From contig EQ973344.1 of assembly GCA_000158655.1 (NCBI GenBank), positions 207,431 through 262,794 on the forward strand: 55,364 nucleotides of DNA. Direction: 5' to 3'. Numbering within the stretch: the stretch's first letter is position 1; the number at the start of each line of letters is the position of its first letter. The notes beneath the pieces are model-generated. The model did no database searches. It saw only the letters and a list, made by a program, of their open reading frames with translations, and was not told the origin of the DNA. Made by a program: the position numbers and the translations under genes. Of this stretch, positions 36,994 through 46,587 are shown one piece after another. The DNA is from [Clostridium] methylpentosum DSM 5476. Its GTDB lineage: Bacteria > Bacillota > Clostridia > Oscillospirales > Ruminococcaceae.

Positions 36994-39417
36994 TTAATCG
37001 TTGTTTTGATTGAGGTTTCTCTCAATCCACTGCTGTTTGGTGATCAGCACCTGTCTCGGCTTGCTCCCCTCCTGGGGGCCGACTACGCCGCGCTGCTCCA
37101 TGTCGTCCATAATTCTCGCCGCGCGCGCATAGCCCAGCTTGAGTCTGCGCTGCAAGAAGGAAGTGGATGCCTGTCCCGCCTCGACAACGCATTCAATCGC
37201 CTCGGGGAGCAGGGAATCCTGGTCGTCAAAACCGCCCCCATCGCCTGCTTTGGGCTTTTCTGCGGCTGCCTGCTTCTCGATCTCCTCGAGAATGTCGTCG
37301 CTGTAATCGGCCTGTCCGCTCGATTTGATAAAGCCGACCACCTGCTCGACTTCCTTGTCGGTCACAAAGCAGCCCTGGACACGGATCGGCTTCTGCACCC
37401 CAATCGGATTAAAGAGCATGTCGCCCTTGCCAAGCAGCTTTTCGGCACCGCCGCTGTCGAGAATGGTGCGGGAGTCGACCTGGGAAGACACTGCAAACGC
37501 GATGCGGCTGGGAATATTCGCCTTGATGACACCAGTGATCACATCGACCGAGGGGCGCTGGGTGGCTATGACCAGGTGCATCCCCGCGGCACGGGCCATC
37601 TGGGCGAGGCGGCAGATCGAATCCTCCACCTCGTTGGAGGCCGCCATCATGAGGTCGGCCAGCTCGTCGATGATGATGACAATCTGTGGCAGGGGCGCGG
37701 TGTCTTCCGAACGCCGCGCCATCTTGTTGTAGCCCACCAAATCACGCACCCCGCTGTCCGCAAACAGCTTGTAGCGGTTGAGCATTTCGGTGACTGCCCA
37801 GCCGAGCGCGCCCGCCGCCTTGCGCGGGTCGGTGACGACCGGGACGAGCAGATGGGGGATCCCGTTGTAAACGCCCAGCTCGACCACCTTGGGGTCGATC
37901 ATGAGCAGCCGCACATCATCAGGGGAGCTTTTGTAAATCAGGCTGATGATCATCGAGTTGATGCACACCGATTTACCCGAGCCGGTGGAACCGGCAATGA
38001 GCATATGCGGCATTTTTGCGATGTCCGCAAGGGTGACATTGCCCGCGATGTCACGGCCAACTGCAAATGTGAGCTTGCTCTTGGCGCGCTCAAACTCAGG
38101 GCTGTCCACAATTTCCCGCAGGGTGACGATGTCTGTCTTTTTGTTGGGCACCTCGATGCCCACTGCCGGCTTGTTGGGAATCGGCGCCTCGATGCGCACG
38201 CCGCCCGCGGCCAGGTTGAGGGCGATGTCATCGGCGAGATTGGTTATCTTGCTGATTTTGACACCGGCGGAGGGCTGAAGCTCGTACCGGGTGACGCTCG
38301 GTCCCCGGCAGATATCGATGATCCGTGTCTCCACCCCAAAGCTTTTGAGGGTGTCGACCAGACGGTCAGCGTTAGCGCGCAGCTCGCCGCTCACATCGGT
38401 GTTCGCCGCATTCACCGGCTGTTTGAGCAGGCTCATCGGCGGGTGACAGTACTCCGGCTTTTCTTCCTCTACCAGACGGGTGGAACGGTTGAGCTCCTCT
38501 GCAATGGAGTTGTCACTCCCTTTCGGCGGCTCTTTGGACTCGATGAGAGAGAGCTGCTGCCCTTCCCTGCCGACTGCCTTTTTGACCAGGTCGTCAAGAT
38601 TTGCGGGGGTATCAGGGATATCGGGGACAAAAGGGGGCTCTGGATCGGACTCGGGTTCCTCTTGCAGATCGGGGACATGAAACTTTTTCGGCGAGGCGAC
38701 AGGGTGCTGCGGCATCCCGTCGGGTCCTAAATCGATATCAATCTTTCCCTTGCGCTTTCCGCGGTGCTGATCAATCCCCTCGTTGAGCTTTTTGACCGGC
38801 TTGGAGACCCCCCGCAAAAAGCCGAGCAGGGTAGAGCCTGTGAAAATCAACGCAAAGCAAAACAGCACGATAGCAACCAAAATAGCCGCTCCGTTTTTCC
38901 CGAGCGCAGCTTGGAGTGGGACGCCGAGCAGCCCTCCGGCGAGCCCGCCTCCATGCAGATGAATGCCGTTGTCATAAATGGCACAAATCTTGTCCCAAAG
39001 GTGCGCCCCTTCGATGACTTGGCTGCTCAGAATCTGCATTTCTGCGCACCAAAACACAAAGATAGCGCAGAGCTGCAGCACCTTGCTGCGCAGCGAACCT
39101 GGGAGCTTTTCCTTGGCGTACAGCACCGTCATAACCATGACTACTGGGCCGATAAAAAATGCGGGAAGGCTGAAGAATCCAAACAGGAAATTATGTACAA
39201 AGCTCCAGACATTTTGTCCTTGAACAAGAGTGAGCGCGGTGAGGAGCAGTCCCACAGCAAAGACAATGATTGTCCACACCTGTTTTTTGCGCTTGTCCTC
39301 TTCCTCGGGCTTTTGCTTGCTGCGCGCCGCGTTGGAACGGGGTTTAGCAGTTGAGTTTGATTTGGACGCCGACGGTTTGGATTTGGCAGGCTTCCTGCGT
39401 GTGGTCTTGGCTGGCAT
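36994..39417 (-). CDS. ftsK: DNA translocase FtsK/SpoIIIE
   Basis: 807 residues. A basic N-terminus, four transmembrane helices (~50-200), an acidic/Pro-rich linker (~220-350), the RecA-like motor with Walker A GSTGSGKS (~480) and a C-terminal winged-helix gamma domain that reads KOPS/SRS-type DNA marks. It pumps chromosomal DNA through the division or sporulation septum. ATG 39417 with GGAGG; in-frame codons upstream have no ribosome binding site. Follows tepA-ylzJ as in Bacillus, supporting a SpoIIIE-type role in a spore former. Confidence 0.95.
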   Translation of the reverse strand: MPAKTTRRKPAKSKPSASKSNSTAKPRSNAARSKQKPEEEDKRKKQVWTIIVFAVGLLLTALTLVQGQNVWSFVHNFLFGFFSLPAFFIGPVVMVMTVLYAKEKLPGSLRSKVLQLCAIFVFWCAEMQILSSQVIEGAHLWDKICAIYDNGIHLHGGGLAGGLLGVPLQAALGKNGAAILVAIVLFCFALIFTGSTLLGFLRGVSKPVKKLNEGIDQHRGKRKGKIDIDLGPDGMPQHPVASPKKFHVPDLQEEPESDPEPPFVPDIPDTPANLDDLVKKAVGREGQQLSLIESKEPPKGSDNSIAEELNRSTRLVEEEKPEYCHPPMSLLKQPVNAANTDVSGELRANADRLVDTLKSFGVETRIIDICRGPSVTRYELQPSAGVKISKITNLADDIALNLAAGGVRIEAPIPNKPAVGIEVPNKKTDIVTLREIVDSPEFERAKSKLTFAVGRDIAGNVTLADIAKMPHMLIAGSTGSGKSVCINSMIISLIYKSSPDDVRLLMIDPKVVELGVYNGIPHLLVPVVTDPRKAAGALGWAVTEMLNRYKLFADSGVRDLVGYNKMARRSEDTAPLPQIVIIIDELADLMMAASNEVEDSICRLAQMARAAGMHLVIATQRPSVDVITGVIKANIPSRIAFAVSSQVDSRTILDSGGAEKLLGKGDMLFNPIGVQKPIRVQGCFVTDKEVEQVVGFIKSSGQADYSDDILEEIEKQAAAEKPKAGDGGGFDDQDSLLPEAIECVVEAGQASTSFLQRRLKLGYARAARIMDDMEQRGVVGPQEGSKPRQVLITKQQWIERNLNQNND

Positions 39418-39508
39418 TGAGTTTCCTCCGTTCAATCTGTATACGAACAACGAGGGCAACGCTCCCATGCTCCAAGTGCAGGGGATGCGTTGCCGGCGTT
39501 TTCTTTTC

Positions 39509-39715
39509 TTATTTGAGATATTTCCCCGATTCGTAGTTGGGGTTCAGATAGTCTGCGGGATTGGTGCTAAAAATTCCGTTGACCTGAAAACCCTCTTTAC
39601 ATTTTACACCATACACAATGCAGTTTTCAAGTCTTTTCGAGTCGCACGCCTGAAAATTCTTCATATAGTTGGGATCCATCACTTCATTCAGGTCGATAAT
39701 CGTGTGCAGAATCAC
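39509..39715 (-). CDS. YlzJ-like protein
   Basis: 68 residues starting [13 protein letters not shown]; matches the YlzJ-like family by its start, the central CIVYGVK segment and by position between tepA and spoIIIE. Function unknown. Its start overlaps the tepA stop by 4 bases (ATGA), so it is translationally coupled. Confidence 0.8.
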   Translation of the reverse strand: MILHTIIDLNEVMDPNYMKNFQACDSKRLENCIVYGVKCKEGFQVNGIFSTNPADYLNPNYESGKYLK

Positions 39716-40482
39716 TCCGCATCGCCCCCTTCGGACTGGTCTTCAGGTGCAGTTTCCTCTCGCTTCGCCTCTTCCTCGTCGATCATCTCGTTGAGGCAGG
39801 CGATCGCATCCGAGATGCCGCCCATCGAATCGATAAGGCCTTCCTCCACTGCCTTCTGACCGTCGAGCACAGTTCCAACATCCATTACCAGTTCCCCAGT
39901 GGTCATCATCAGCTGTTTAAACCGGTCTGCTTCGATGTTGGAGTTGTCGGTGACAAAACGCACGATGCGCTCCTGCATTCGGTCAAAGTAGGACAGCGTC
40001 TGTGGAACCCCGAGTACGAGGCCGCTCATCCGCACAGGGTGCACCGTCATGCTCGCAGACGGCACGATAAAGGATTTTTTGGCGGACACAGCGAGCGGAA
40101 CTCCAATCGAATGCCCGCCGCCGAGGACAAGCGAAACAGTCGGCTTGTTGATTCCGGCAATCAGCTCGGCAATTGCAAGCCCCGCCTCAACGTCGCCGCC
40201 GACTGTGTTGAGGATGACAACCAGTCCTTTGATATCCGGCGACTGCTCGATTGCAACAAGCGCGGGGATGACGTGCTCATATTTGGTGGTTTTGTTCTGG
40301 GGCGGCAGAATGTAATGCCCCTCCACCTGGCCGATGATCGTCAGGCAGTGGATCAAATGCTTGCCCTTTGTTGTAATCGAGCCGGTTTCTACAATTTCGT
40401 TAAGCTGCTGTTCGCTGGTGTTCTGGGTTTCTTCCTGGTTTTCCTGGTCGTTATTTTCATTTGGATCAAATTCATCATTCAT
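39712..40482 (-). CDS. tepA: ClpP-like peptidase TepA
   Basis: 256 residues. Acidic, Asn/Gln-rich N-terminus, then a ClpP-fold domain: oxyanion/processing loop [13 protein letters not shown], nucleophile Ser in [12 protein letters not shown] and active-site His in MTVHPVRM. In Bacillus TepA (YmfB) is a ClpP-class protein linked to protein translocation and to degradation of spore proteins. ATG 40482 with GGGAGG 8 bases upstream; the ATG at 40500 precedes that site and is rejected. Confidence 0.9.
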   Translation of the reverse strand: MNDEFDPNENNDQENQEETQNTSEQQLNEIVETGSITTKGKHLIHCLTIIGQVEGHYILPPQNKTTKYEHVIPALVAIEQSPDIKGLVVILNTVGGDVEAGLAIAELIAGINKPTVSLVLGGGHSIGVPLAVSAKKSFIVPSASMTVHPVRMSGLVLGVPQTLSYFDRMQERIVRFVTDNSNIEADRFKQLMMTTGELVMDVGTVLDGQKAVEEGLIDSMGGISDAIACLNEMIDEEEAKREETAPEDQSEGGDAE

Positions 40483-40830
40483 CTGCAGTACCTCCCTCAT
40501 GCTGTTATTGTAAACAGATCAGCATGGGATATGCAGAAATTTCATTTTTACAGCAGAAAGGATGGAATTATTATCTGTGAATGTTGCCTTATGAGCGCTT
40601 TCTTTATCATTGCGGTTTTTCAGACCACATGTAAATTCTCAGTTGCTTTTGCGAGACAGCAAACGAGCAGGCGACATGAACCGCCTACCCTTTTCCTGGA
40701 CGCTTTCGCAAGAGAAAACCTTCGGTTCTATCGAGAGTAAAAAAGCAGTTTTTGCAAAAGAAAAGCCGACTGATGTAATTATAAAATGGTTTGGCAAATG
40801 CATTACAAAAAAGTATCAGGATGTTTTACC

Positions 40831-40920
40831 ATGGAGAAAAAACCAACACACTCAAAATGGAGGTGTACAGATCACGTCGCATTTGTTCCGATGTGTAGAG
40901 ATATGGGTATCATAGGGAGT
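40831..40920 (+). pseudogene. IS200/IS605-type TnpA remnant (N-terminus)
   Basis: The frame MEKKPTHSKWRCTDHVAFVPMCRD resembles the N-terminus of IS200 transposases (SHTKWxCKYHIVFTPKYRR), keeping the spaced S.KW.C..H..F.P..R pattern, after which similarity stops. The HUH and catalytic Tyr parts are missing, so it is a decayed fragment. Confidence 0.4.
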
Positions 40921-41091
40921 AAACTGTGTATGCAAAAGAAAGTAAAACCTAGGTCTCGATATGTATCCTTCTATCCCAAATTCTTTTTGCAGATTTTTTT
41001 AACTGCCCCATAAAACTCAAAATTGCAACTTTAGGCTGTATCTCCACTAACTTTTTTCTTTACCACTGTTTTTGTCGTTTATTTCAACGCC

Positions 41092-41140
41092 TTCCCTTTG
41101 TTGTTCCTTTCAGTCTGACTGAAAGGAACAACAAAGGGAA
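41092..41140 (+). terminator. 23-bp perfect hairpin with T run
   Basis: Arms at 41092-41114 and 41118-41140 with a 3-base loop (CTG), followed on plus by TTCTTTTTTC. Long perfect arms like this are either a very strong terminator or the relic of a small inverted-repeat element. No plus-strand gene precedes it except the tnpA relic. Confidence 0.6.
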
Positions 41141-41211
41141 TTCTTTTTTCTACATCATCGGCACAAGCCTTCCCTTAAACCACTCGCCTAGCGTGTGGGT
41201 TTCTCTATATA

Positions 41212-41240
41212 CAAAAAGACAGCCGCTTAAGCGGCTGTCT
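41212..41240 (-). terminator. Terminator of leuA
   Basis: Perfect 24-base palindrome with arms AGACAGCCGC (41217-41226) and GCGGCTGTCT around TTAA, followed on the minus strand by T5. About 200 bases after the leuA stop, beyond the smpB fragment. Confidence 0.75.
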
Positions 41241-41273
41241 GAGATTGAAATGCAGTGCCAAGTCTTGGATGTT

Positions 41274-41421
41274 TTAAGGGACGATATCTGTTTTTAACCC
41301 TCCTGGAGCCTGTGCATATCTGCCTGTTTTACGGGGAATCAGGGAGTATCCCTGCTGCTTCACCTGGCCAAACAGCCGGGCAATCTCTTTTTTTGTGCAT
41401 CAGAAGCTTGCGGATACGCAT
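41274..41421 (-). pseudogene. smpB: Internal fragment of SmpB, frameshifted
   Basis: Starting 17 bases after the leuA stop, MRIRKLLMHKK, then after a one-base shift in an A7 run, EIARLFGQVKQQGYSLIPRK: together the central SmpB segment (compare RKLLMHRKEI...KGYSLVPLK in Bacillus). The N- and C-terminal parts of SmpB are absent and the frame ends in unrelated sequence. SmpB binds tmRNA; a working copy must lie elsewhere. Confidence 0.65.
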
Positions 41422-41437
41422 AGGTGGTGGGTTTCCC

Positions 41438-43090
41438 TTACATGCGGTTGATTGCGCTCACGAGCGCGCTGACCGACGAAGTGATGATATCGGTGTGCAT
41501 TCCCGCGCCCCAGATGGTTTTTCCATCCGGTCCGGCAATGCCGACATAGGCGACCGCCTTGGACTTCGAGCCCGATTCGAGCGCATGCTCCTTGTAGGTG
41601 ACAATGGTGTAGTCATAGCCAAAGTACGCCTTAATCGCATTGCTCACCGCGTCGAGGCGGCCGTTTCCGGTACCCACAATGTGCTTTTCCTCACCATCCA
41701 CTTCAATGGTAACTGTCGCTTTCATTTCGTTGCCCTGCACATAATGCGCTTCAATGAGCTTGAATTTGGATTGGATGTTAAGATACTGCTTGGTGAAAAT
41801 GTCGTAAATTTCCTCCGGCATCAGCTCTTTGTGCAGATGGTCGGACACGCTCTTGACCGCGTAGCCGAAGTCCTCGCGCATCTTGGGCGGGAGGTCGAAC
41901 CCGTATTTCTGTTCGAGCAGATAGCCGATGCCACCCTTGCCCGACTGGCTGTTGATGCGGATGACATCCCCCTCGTATTCCCGACCGATGTCCTTGGGGT
42001 CGATCGGCAGATAGGGCACGGTCCAGTGCTCTCTCTCCTCGACTTCACGCCACTTCATTCCCTTTGCAATCGCGTCCTGGTGTGAGCCGGAGAACGCTGC
42101 GAATACGAGCTGTCCGCTGTAGGGCTGACGCTCGTAAACGTGCATCCGGGTGAGACGCTCATACACCTCGGTAATTTCGGGGATGTTCTCAAAGTTGAGC
42201 TCGGGATCCACGCCCTGGGAGTACATGTTGAGCGCAAGAGTAATGATGTCGACGTTTCCGGTGCGTTCCCCGTTGCCGAACAGGGTTCCCTCAATGCGGT
42301 CAGCTCCTGCGAGCAGGCCCATCTCAGAGTCCGCCACACCGCAGCCTCTGTCGTTGTGCGGATGGAGAGAGACGATCACACTGTCGCGGCGATTGAGGTT
42401 GTCGCACATGTATTCGATCTGGCTCGCGTAAACGTGGGGCATCGAGAGCTGGACGGTGACCGGCAGGTTGATAATTACTTTGTTGTCCGGTGTCGGCTTC
42501 CAGATGTCAATGACCTCGTTGCAGATCTCGAGCGCAAATTCCATCTCAGTCCCGGTAAAGCTCTCGGGGGAATACTCAAACTGGAAGTTGCCCTCGTATT
42601 CCTTTGCGCATTCGTTGAGCAGGTTTGCCCCGAATTTTGCAATGTCAATGATTTCCTGCTTGGATTTTTTAAACACCTGCTCGCGCTGGGCAACTGAGGT
42701 GGAGTTGTAGAGGTGGACGACCGCGTGTTTGGCGCCTTTGAGCGCCTCAAAGGTCTTGCGAATGATGTGCTCCCGCGACTGGGTGAGCACCTGGATGGTC
42801 ACGTCGTCTGGGATCAGGTCCTCTTCGATCAGCTTGCGGCAGAACTCGTATTCTGTCTCGGATGCCGCTGGGAAACCGACTTCTATCTCCTTAAAGCCGA
42901 TTTTGACGAGATATTTGAAAAATTCCACTTTTTCCTCAAGGCTCATCGGCACAATCAGCGACTGGTTGCCGTCGCGCAGGTCGACACTGCACCAAATCGG
43001 GGCCTTGGTGATATACTCTTTTTCCGCCCATTTCATGCAGCGGACGGGGGGCATAAAGTATCCTCTTGTGTATTTGCTGACGTTTTTCAT
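41438..43090 (-). CDS. leuA: 2-isopropylmalate synthase (LeuA2 type)
   Basis: 550 residues. It condenses acetyl-CoA with 2-ketoisovalerate, the committed step to leucine. N-terminal TIM barrel with WCSVDLRDGNQSL (~33-45) and the metal motif SLHPHNDRG (~235-243); C-terminal LeuA dimer/regulatory domain. It is of the longer LeuA2/LeuA_dimer fungal-actinobacterial form. ATG 43090 with AAAGGAG. A T-box leader controls it, so it responds to uncharged tRNA. Confidence 0.95.
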   Translation of the reverse strand: MKNVSKYTRGYFMPPVRCMKWAEKEYITKAPIWCSVDLRDGNQSLIVPMSLEEKVEFFKYLVKIGFKEIEVGFPAASETEYEFCRKLIEEDLIPDDVTIQVLTQSREHIIRKTFEALKGAKHAVVHLYNSTSVAQREQVFKKSKQEIIDIAKFGANLLNECAKEYEGNFQFEYSPESFTGTEMEFALEICNEVIDIWKPTPDNKVIINLPVTVQLSMPHVYASQIEYMCDNLNRRDSVIVSLHPHNDRGCGVADSEMGLLAGADRIEGTLFGNGERTGNVDIITLALNMYSQGVDPELNFENIPEITEVYERLTRMHVYERQPYSGQLVFAAFSGSHQDAIAKGMKWREVEEREHWTVPYLPIDPKDIGREYEGDVIRINSQSGKGGIGYLLEQKYGFDLPPKMREDFGYAVKSVSDHLHKELMPEEIYDIFTKQYLNIQSKFKLIEAHYVQGNEMKATVTIEVDGEEKHIVGTGNGRLDAVSNAIKAYFGYDYTIVTYKEHALESGSKSKAVAYVGIAGPDGKTIWGAGMHTDIITSSVSALVSAINRM

Positions 43091-43138
43091 GATGCGCTCC
43101 TTTCGGGAAGTTTCCCTGTCCAATTGAGTTTATCGGCA

Positions 43139-43422
43139 CAAAAAAACCTTCGTTTCTTTATGCCAGTTTGTTTTGCATAAAGAGACGAAGGTAAAAATCT
43201 TACTTCCGTGGTACCACTCTTCTTGACGCTTGCGCGCCCACTCAGCCGCATCGAACAATGCGTTTCTCGATAACGGGAGAAAACCGTTCCAGCCTACTTG
43301 TTCTTTCAGCCGACTGCTCAAGGACGAGTTATGATTTTATCGCAGTGCCGTCTCACACCACCCGGCGGCTCTCTGAAAAAGCGGTAAAACTTTTATTCCT
43401 ATCATCGCATTTGCTATTTATT
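43139..43422 (-). promoter_or_regulatory. T-box leader upstream of leuA, probably tRNA-Leu specific
   Basis: The minus-strand leader has the T-box bulge GAGTGGTACCACGG (43206-43219), a stem-I region with AGAGAGCCG and TCCTTGAG (about 43315-43370), and a terminator whose arms are ACCTTCGT.../...ACGAAGGT (43146-43192) followed by T6. Before TCCTTGAG the sequence CTC stands in the specifier-loop position, matching leucine; the exact specifier is inferred from that spacing. Confidence 0.88.
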
Positions 43423-43428
43423 ACTAGT

Positions 43429-43457
43429 ATCATATACGAAAAGGGGTCATTTGTCAA
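43429..43457 (-). promoter_or_regulatory. Promoter of the leuA T-box transcript
   Basis: TTGACA (43452-43457), 17 bases, TATGAT (43429-43434) on the minus strand. Confidence 0.75.
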
Positions 43458-43475
43458 CCCTTTTTTGAAAAATAA

Positions 43476-44132
43476 TTAGGCGAACGGGAGCCCTTCCCCA
43501 CACCAGACAGCGGTGCGCAGAAAGGAAACACGGGAAACGATTCCTGGATTGACCCGCTCAAATTCATCGGTGAGCAGTCCGGGGTTGATCGTCTTTTTGC
43601 CGGCGGGCAGCCTGAGCTTTAAGCGAAGGCAGTCCTCTCCCCGCTCGGTTTGGCAGGAGAGGATTTCTGGCTTTAGGTCAACCGTTTTCGTCCCTTTTTT
43701 GGTCTTTTTCTCCACCTCGATCCACGGCTCCGAGAGAAAATCGGAAAACCGGCGCTCTAGCTGTTCCACATCGCCGTAAAGCTCGACTGTGTAGTCCGCT
43801 GAAACGATCTTGTCAAACTTTTCCCCCTTGAGAGCAACCCGATACACTTCAAGCCCTTCGGGCAGCACGGCGTTGAGCCTGTTCTGCACCTCCCCGAGGT
43901 CGATTTCCTCGGTCAGCCGGAAATCCATGATTTCGCAGTCGCTCTCATAGCCGAGGGAGAGCGGAAGCGCAAAGGTCAGATAGAGATGAGGGTTAAATCC
44001 CTCGGTGTGCCAGCAGGGCAGCCCGGTGCGCACCAGCGCCCGCTGCATGCAGCGGTTCATGTCCAGATGGGAGATGTATTTGATTCTCCCGCGCTTTTTG
44101 TAAAAGACGCGGATGTCAATGAACTTATCCAA
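43476..44132 (-). CDS. DUF2344 / TIGR03936 family radical-SAM-linked protein
   Basis: 218 residues. Family start RVFYKKRGRIKYISHLDMNRCMQRALVRTGLP...EGFNPH is complete. It is regularly encoded or fused after TIGR03960 radical SAM proteins; here it overlaps that gene by 8 bases. Function unknown; often near ribosome or cell-division genes in Clostridia. Confidence 0.9.
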   Translation of the reverse strand: MDKFIDIRVFYKKRGRIKYISHLDMNRCMQRALVRTGLPCWHTEGFNPHLYLTFALPLSLGYESDCEIMDFRLTEEIDLGEVQNRLNAVLPEGLEVYRVALKGEKFDKIVSADYTVELYGDVEQLERRFSDFLSEPWIEVEKKTKKGTKTVDLKPEILSCQTERGEDCLRLKLRLPAGKKTINPGLLTDEFERVNPGIVSRVSFLRTAVWCGEGLPFA

Positions 44133-45963
44133 AGCATTTCCCTCCCACCAGCTGGTTTGCGCCGCAGCCGGCGCAGTTGAGGCGGCAGTTCGGTGTAGTT
44201 GCCGCCTGTTTTGCCTTTTCGTTTTCCCGCTGCAAAAACTTATCGCTCACTCCGTAATCGAGGTGCGACCAGGGCAGCACCTCGGTGAACTCCCGACGGC
44301 GGCTCGCGTAAAACGCCGGATCCAGCCCGCACTCTGCAAACGCCTCAAGCCAGCGGTCGTAGAAAAAGTTCTCATCCCAAGAGTCAAAGTAGCAACCCCG
44401 TTTCCACGCGCTGAGTATCACCGCGCCCAGACGACGATCGCCGCGGGCAAGGACAGCCTCGAGAATGCTCGTGTCCACCTTGTGCCAGCTCAGCCGGATT
44501 TTGCGGGTGGTTGTGCTGTCAAGCATGTGCTTCTGCTTTTGCTCAATCATTTCGCGGGTGTCCTGCGGCTCCCACTGGAAGGGGGTAAACGGCTTGGGCA
44601 CAAAGGTCGAGGCGCTGATCGACACCGATAGCTTGCCGCGGGGGCGCCCCGAAAGGCTGTAATACATGTCCACAATCCGCTGGCCGAGCTGCACAATGCC
44701 CGCAACGTCGTCAAGGGTTTCGGTGGGCAGTCCGAGCATGAAATACAGCTTGACAGTGGAATAGCCGCCCTCAAACGCGATGCGGCAGGTCTGCATGATC
44801 TCCTCTTCCGAGACGTTTTTGTTGATGACGTCGCGCAGCCGCTGTGTCCCCGCCTCAGGCGCAAATGTCAGGCCGCTCTTGCGCACTTTGGCGATCTTTT
44901 CGAGCAATTCATCCGAAAAGTTGTCGATGCGCAGCGAGGGGAGCGAGAGGTTGATGTGGTGCTGCTGGGTGTAATCCATAAAGGTGTCGAGCAGCGGCTC
45001 GAGCTGGGAGTAATCGCTTGTCGAGAGAGAGGAGAGGGAGATCTCCTCAAACCCTCCGTTTTCGCACAGCGCCTTGCCCTGGGAGCAGAGCAGCTCAGCG
45101 CTCTTTTCCCGCAGCGGGCGGTAGAGAAAGCCCGCCTGGCAGAAACGGCAGCCGCGAATGCAGCCGCGCATCAGCTCGATCATTGCGCGGTCATGCACTG
45201 TCTGGATGAATGGAACAATGAATCCCTCTGGATAGGGGACGCTGTCCATGTCGTGAATGATCCGCTTTTTCACCTTTTCAGGCGCACCGTCCCGCGGGGT
45301 GATCGCCTGGACTGTCCCATCTTCGTTGTAGCTTACGTCGTACAGCGAGGGGACGTAGACCCCTTGAATCTGCGCAGCCCGCTTCAAAAACGCCTCTTTG
45401 GTCAGATCCTGCTTTTTTGCTTCAGCATAGAGGTCAATCAGCTCGACAAGGACCTCCTCCCCTTCTCCGAGCATGAACAGATCCACAAAGTCTGCCAGCG
45501 GCTCGGGGTTGCAGGCGCAGGGGCCCCTCGCGACAACGAGGTTGCGCAGCCCCTTGCGGTCCTTGGCGAGCACAGGGATCCCGCCGAGGTCGAGCATGTT
45601 GAGGATGTTTGTATAAGACAGCTCGTACTGCAGCGTAAACCCAACGATATCAAACGCATTGAGCGGGTCAAAGCTCTCGAGAGCGTAAAGGGGAATTTCG
45701 TTTTGCTTCATCTGCTCCTCAAAATCCAGCCAAGGGGCAAACACCCGCTCACACCAGCAGTTTGGCAGGTCGTTGAGCACCTTGTAGAGAATCTTCATCC
45801 CCAGATGGGACATTCCCACCTCGTAAGTGTCGGGAAAACAAAACGCAAAACGAACGTCCACCTGTGCCGCATCTTTTACAATACTATTGACTTCCCCGCC
45901 GATGTAGCGGGCCGGCTTCTGTGCCTGTAGCAAAATTCGTTCTAATTCGGTTGGAATTCTCAT
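44125..45963 (-). CDS. TIGR03960 family radical SAM protein
   Basis: 612 residues. N-terminal B12-binding-like domain, radical SAM triad in RGCIRGCRFCQAG (~residue 265), and a C-terminal Cys cluster CRLNCAGCGAN that may hold an extra Fe-S cluster. Substrate unknown. ATG with AAAGGAGGC. It is preceded by an unusually long leader (about 315 bases from the predicted start) and followed by the overlapping DUF2344 gene. Confidence 0.92.
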   Translation of the reverse strand: MRIPTELERILLQAQKPARYIGGEVNSIVKDAAQVDVRFAFCFPDTYEVGMSHLGMKILYKVLNDLPNCWCERVFAPWLDFEEQMKQNEIPLYALESFDPLNAFDIVGFTLQYELSYTNILNMLDLGGIPVLAKDRKGLRNLVVARGPCACNPEPLADFVDLFMLGEGEEVLVELIDLYAEAKKQDLTKEAFLKRAAQIQGVYVPSLYDVSYNEDGTVQAITPRDGAPEKVKKRIIHDMDSVPYPEGFIVPFIQTVHDRAMIELMRGCIRGCRFCQAGFLYRPLREKSAELLCSQGKALCENGGFEEISLSSLSTSDYSQLEPLLDTFMDYTQQHHINLSLPSLRIDNFSDELLEKIAKVRKSGLTFAPEAGTQRLRDVINKNVSEEEIMQTCRIAFEGGYSTVKLYFMLGLPTETLDDVAGIVQLGQRIVDMYYSLSGRPRGKLSVSISASTFVPKPFTPFQWEPQDTREMIEQKQKHMLDSTTTRKIRLSWHKVDTSILEAVLARGDRRLGAVILSAWKRGCYFDSWDENFFYDRWLEAFAECGLDPAFYASRRREFTEVLPWSHLDYGVSDKFLQRENEKAKQAATTPNCRLNCAGCGANQLVGGKCFG

Positions 45964-46279
45964 TTTCCCGCCTCCTTTCCATCGTTTTCATAAATTACTT
46001 GTCTGCATGTATTTGACAGCACCACAAGAGACCTCCTTTTCACGGTTTCTCCTGGCGACAGGCCTTTTTGGGGTTACAAATAGTGGCTGCTTGATCCGCA
46101 TGAAAGCCTGGACACTCTGCATATCAGAAAAAGCTTGCGAATTTGCATTTCTTCCGTCATTCCAACACCCTAGCGAAGGGCTGGCCCCTGCGGTGTGCCA
46201 GTCTAAAGTTTCTATTTGCGTTCACAGCTTTGGTTTTTAGATGTGGAATCTAACAAGACTCCTCCCATTCGACAGAACT
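45964..46279 (-). other. Long 5' leader of the TIGR03960 gene, structure unassigned
   Basis: Between the promoter at 46286-46314 and the start codon lie ~315 transcribed bases. Visible elements: CTGG/CCAG and CCCTTCG/CGAAGGG-type hairpins around 46155-46200 and a short frame starting MTEEMQIRKLF (around 46170) without a good ribosome binding site. It does not match a riboswitch class I can name. No terminator is evident. The further upstream part to 46510 holds no gene. Confidence 0.4.
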
Positions 46280-46285
46280 TTATCT

Positions 46286-46314
46286 ATTATAGCACAACTT
46301 TACCCCGATCACAA
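46286..46314 (-). promoter_or_regulatory. Promoter for TIGR03960-DUF2344
   Basis: TTGTGA (46309-46314), 17 bases, TATAAT (46286-46291) on the minus strand. Confidence 0.6.
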
Positions 46315-46510
46315 ACAATTAATTTCAACAAAACAGCGTGAGATGAAAAACAGGTTCAGGCCAGGTCCGGCATGGTGATCTGTATACACAGCGGGCTTTT
46401 TAAACATTCCGTTTTCAACCTGCTTTAGCACGGTGCAGTCTGCTCACCTCGATTCGCCGAAACTGACCAATTCCACCGGGTGAGCATTTTTCCCTAGACT
46501 GCATACAACA

Positions 46511-46538
46511 AGGGGGCTCCACTTGTGCGGAACCCCCT
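46511..46538 (-). terminator. Terminator of the acetyltransferase gene
   Basis: AGGGGG (46511-46516) pairs with CCCCCT (46533-46538), with inner TCC/GGA; followed on minus by TTGTTGT. Confidence 0.65.
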
Positions 46539-46587
46539 GTTATTTCAGCCCTGGCTTTTCTCCAAAGAAATACAATTCTGCGGCGGT

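Larger units (their letters stand above)
40501..41273. other. ~770-base gene-poor scar region
   Basis: No intact gene. It holds an IS200-like tnpA relic (40831-40920), a 23-bp perfect hairpin (41092-41140) and a terminator palindrome (41217-41240), described separately. 40501-40830 shows nothing I can assign. Confidence 0.7.

Noticed and set aside
37006-38730. 574-codon open frame on the plus strand
   Set aside because: It is the antisense of ftsK in a GC-rich region; no ribosome binding site or recognisable domains. The same applies to long antisense frames over asd (13261-14238) and the DUF815 gene (7754-9028).
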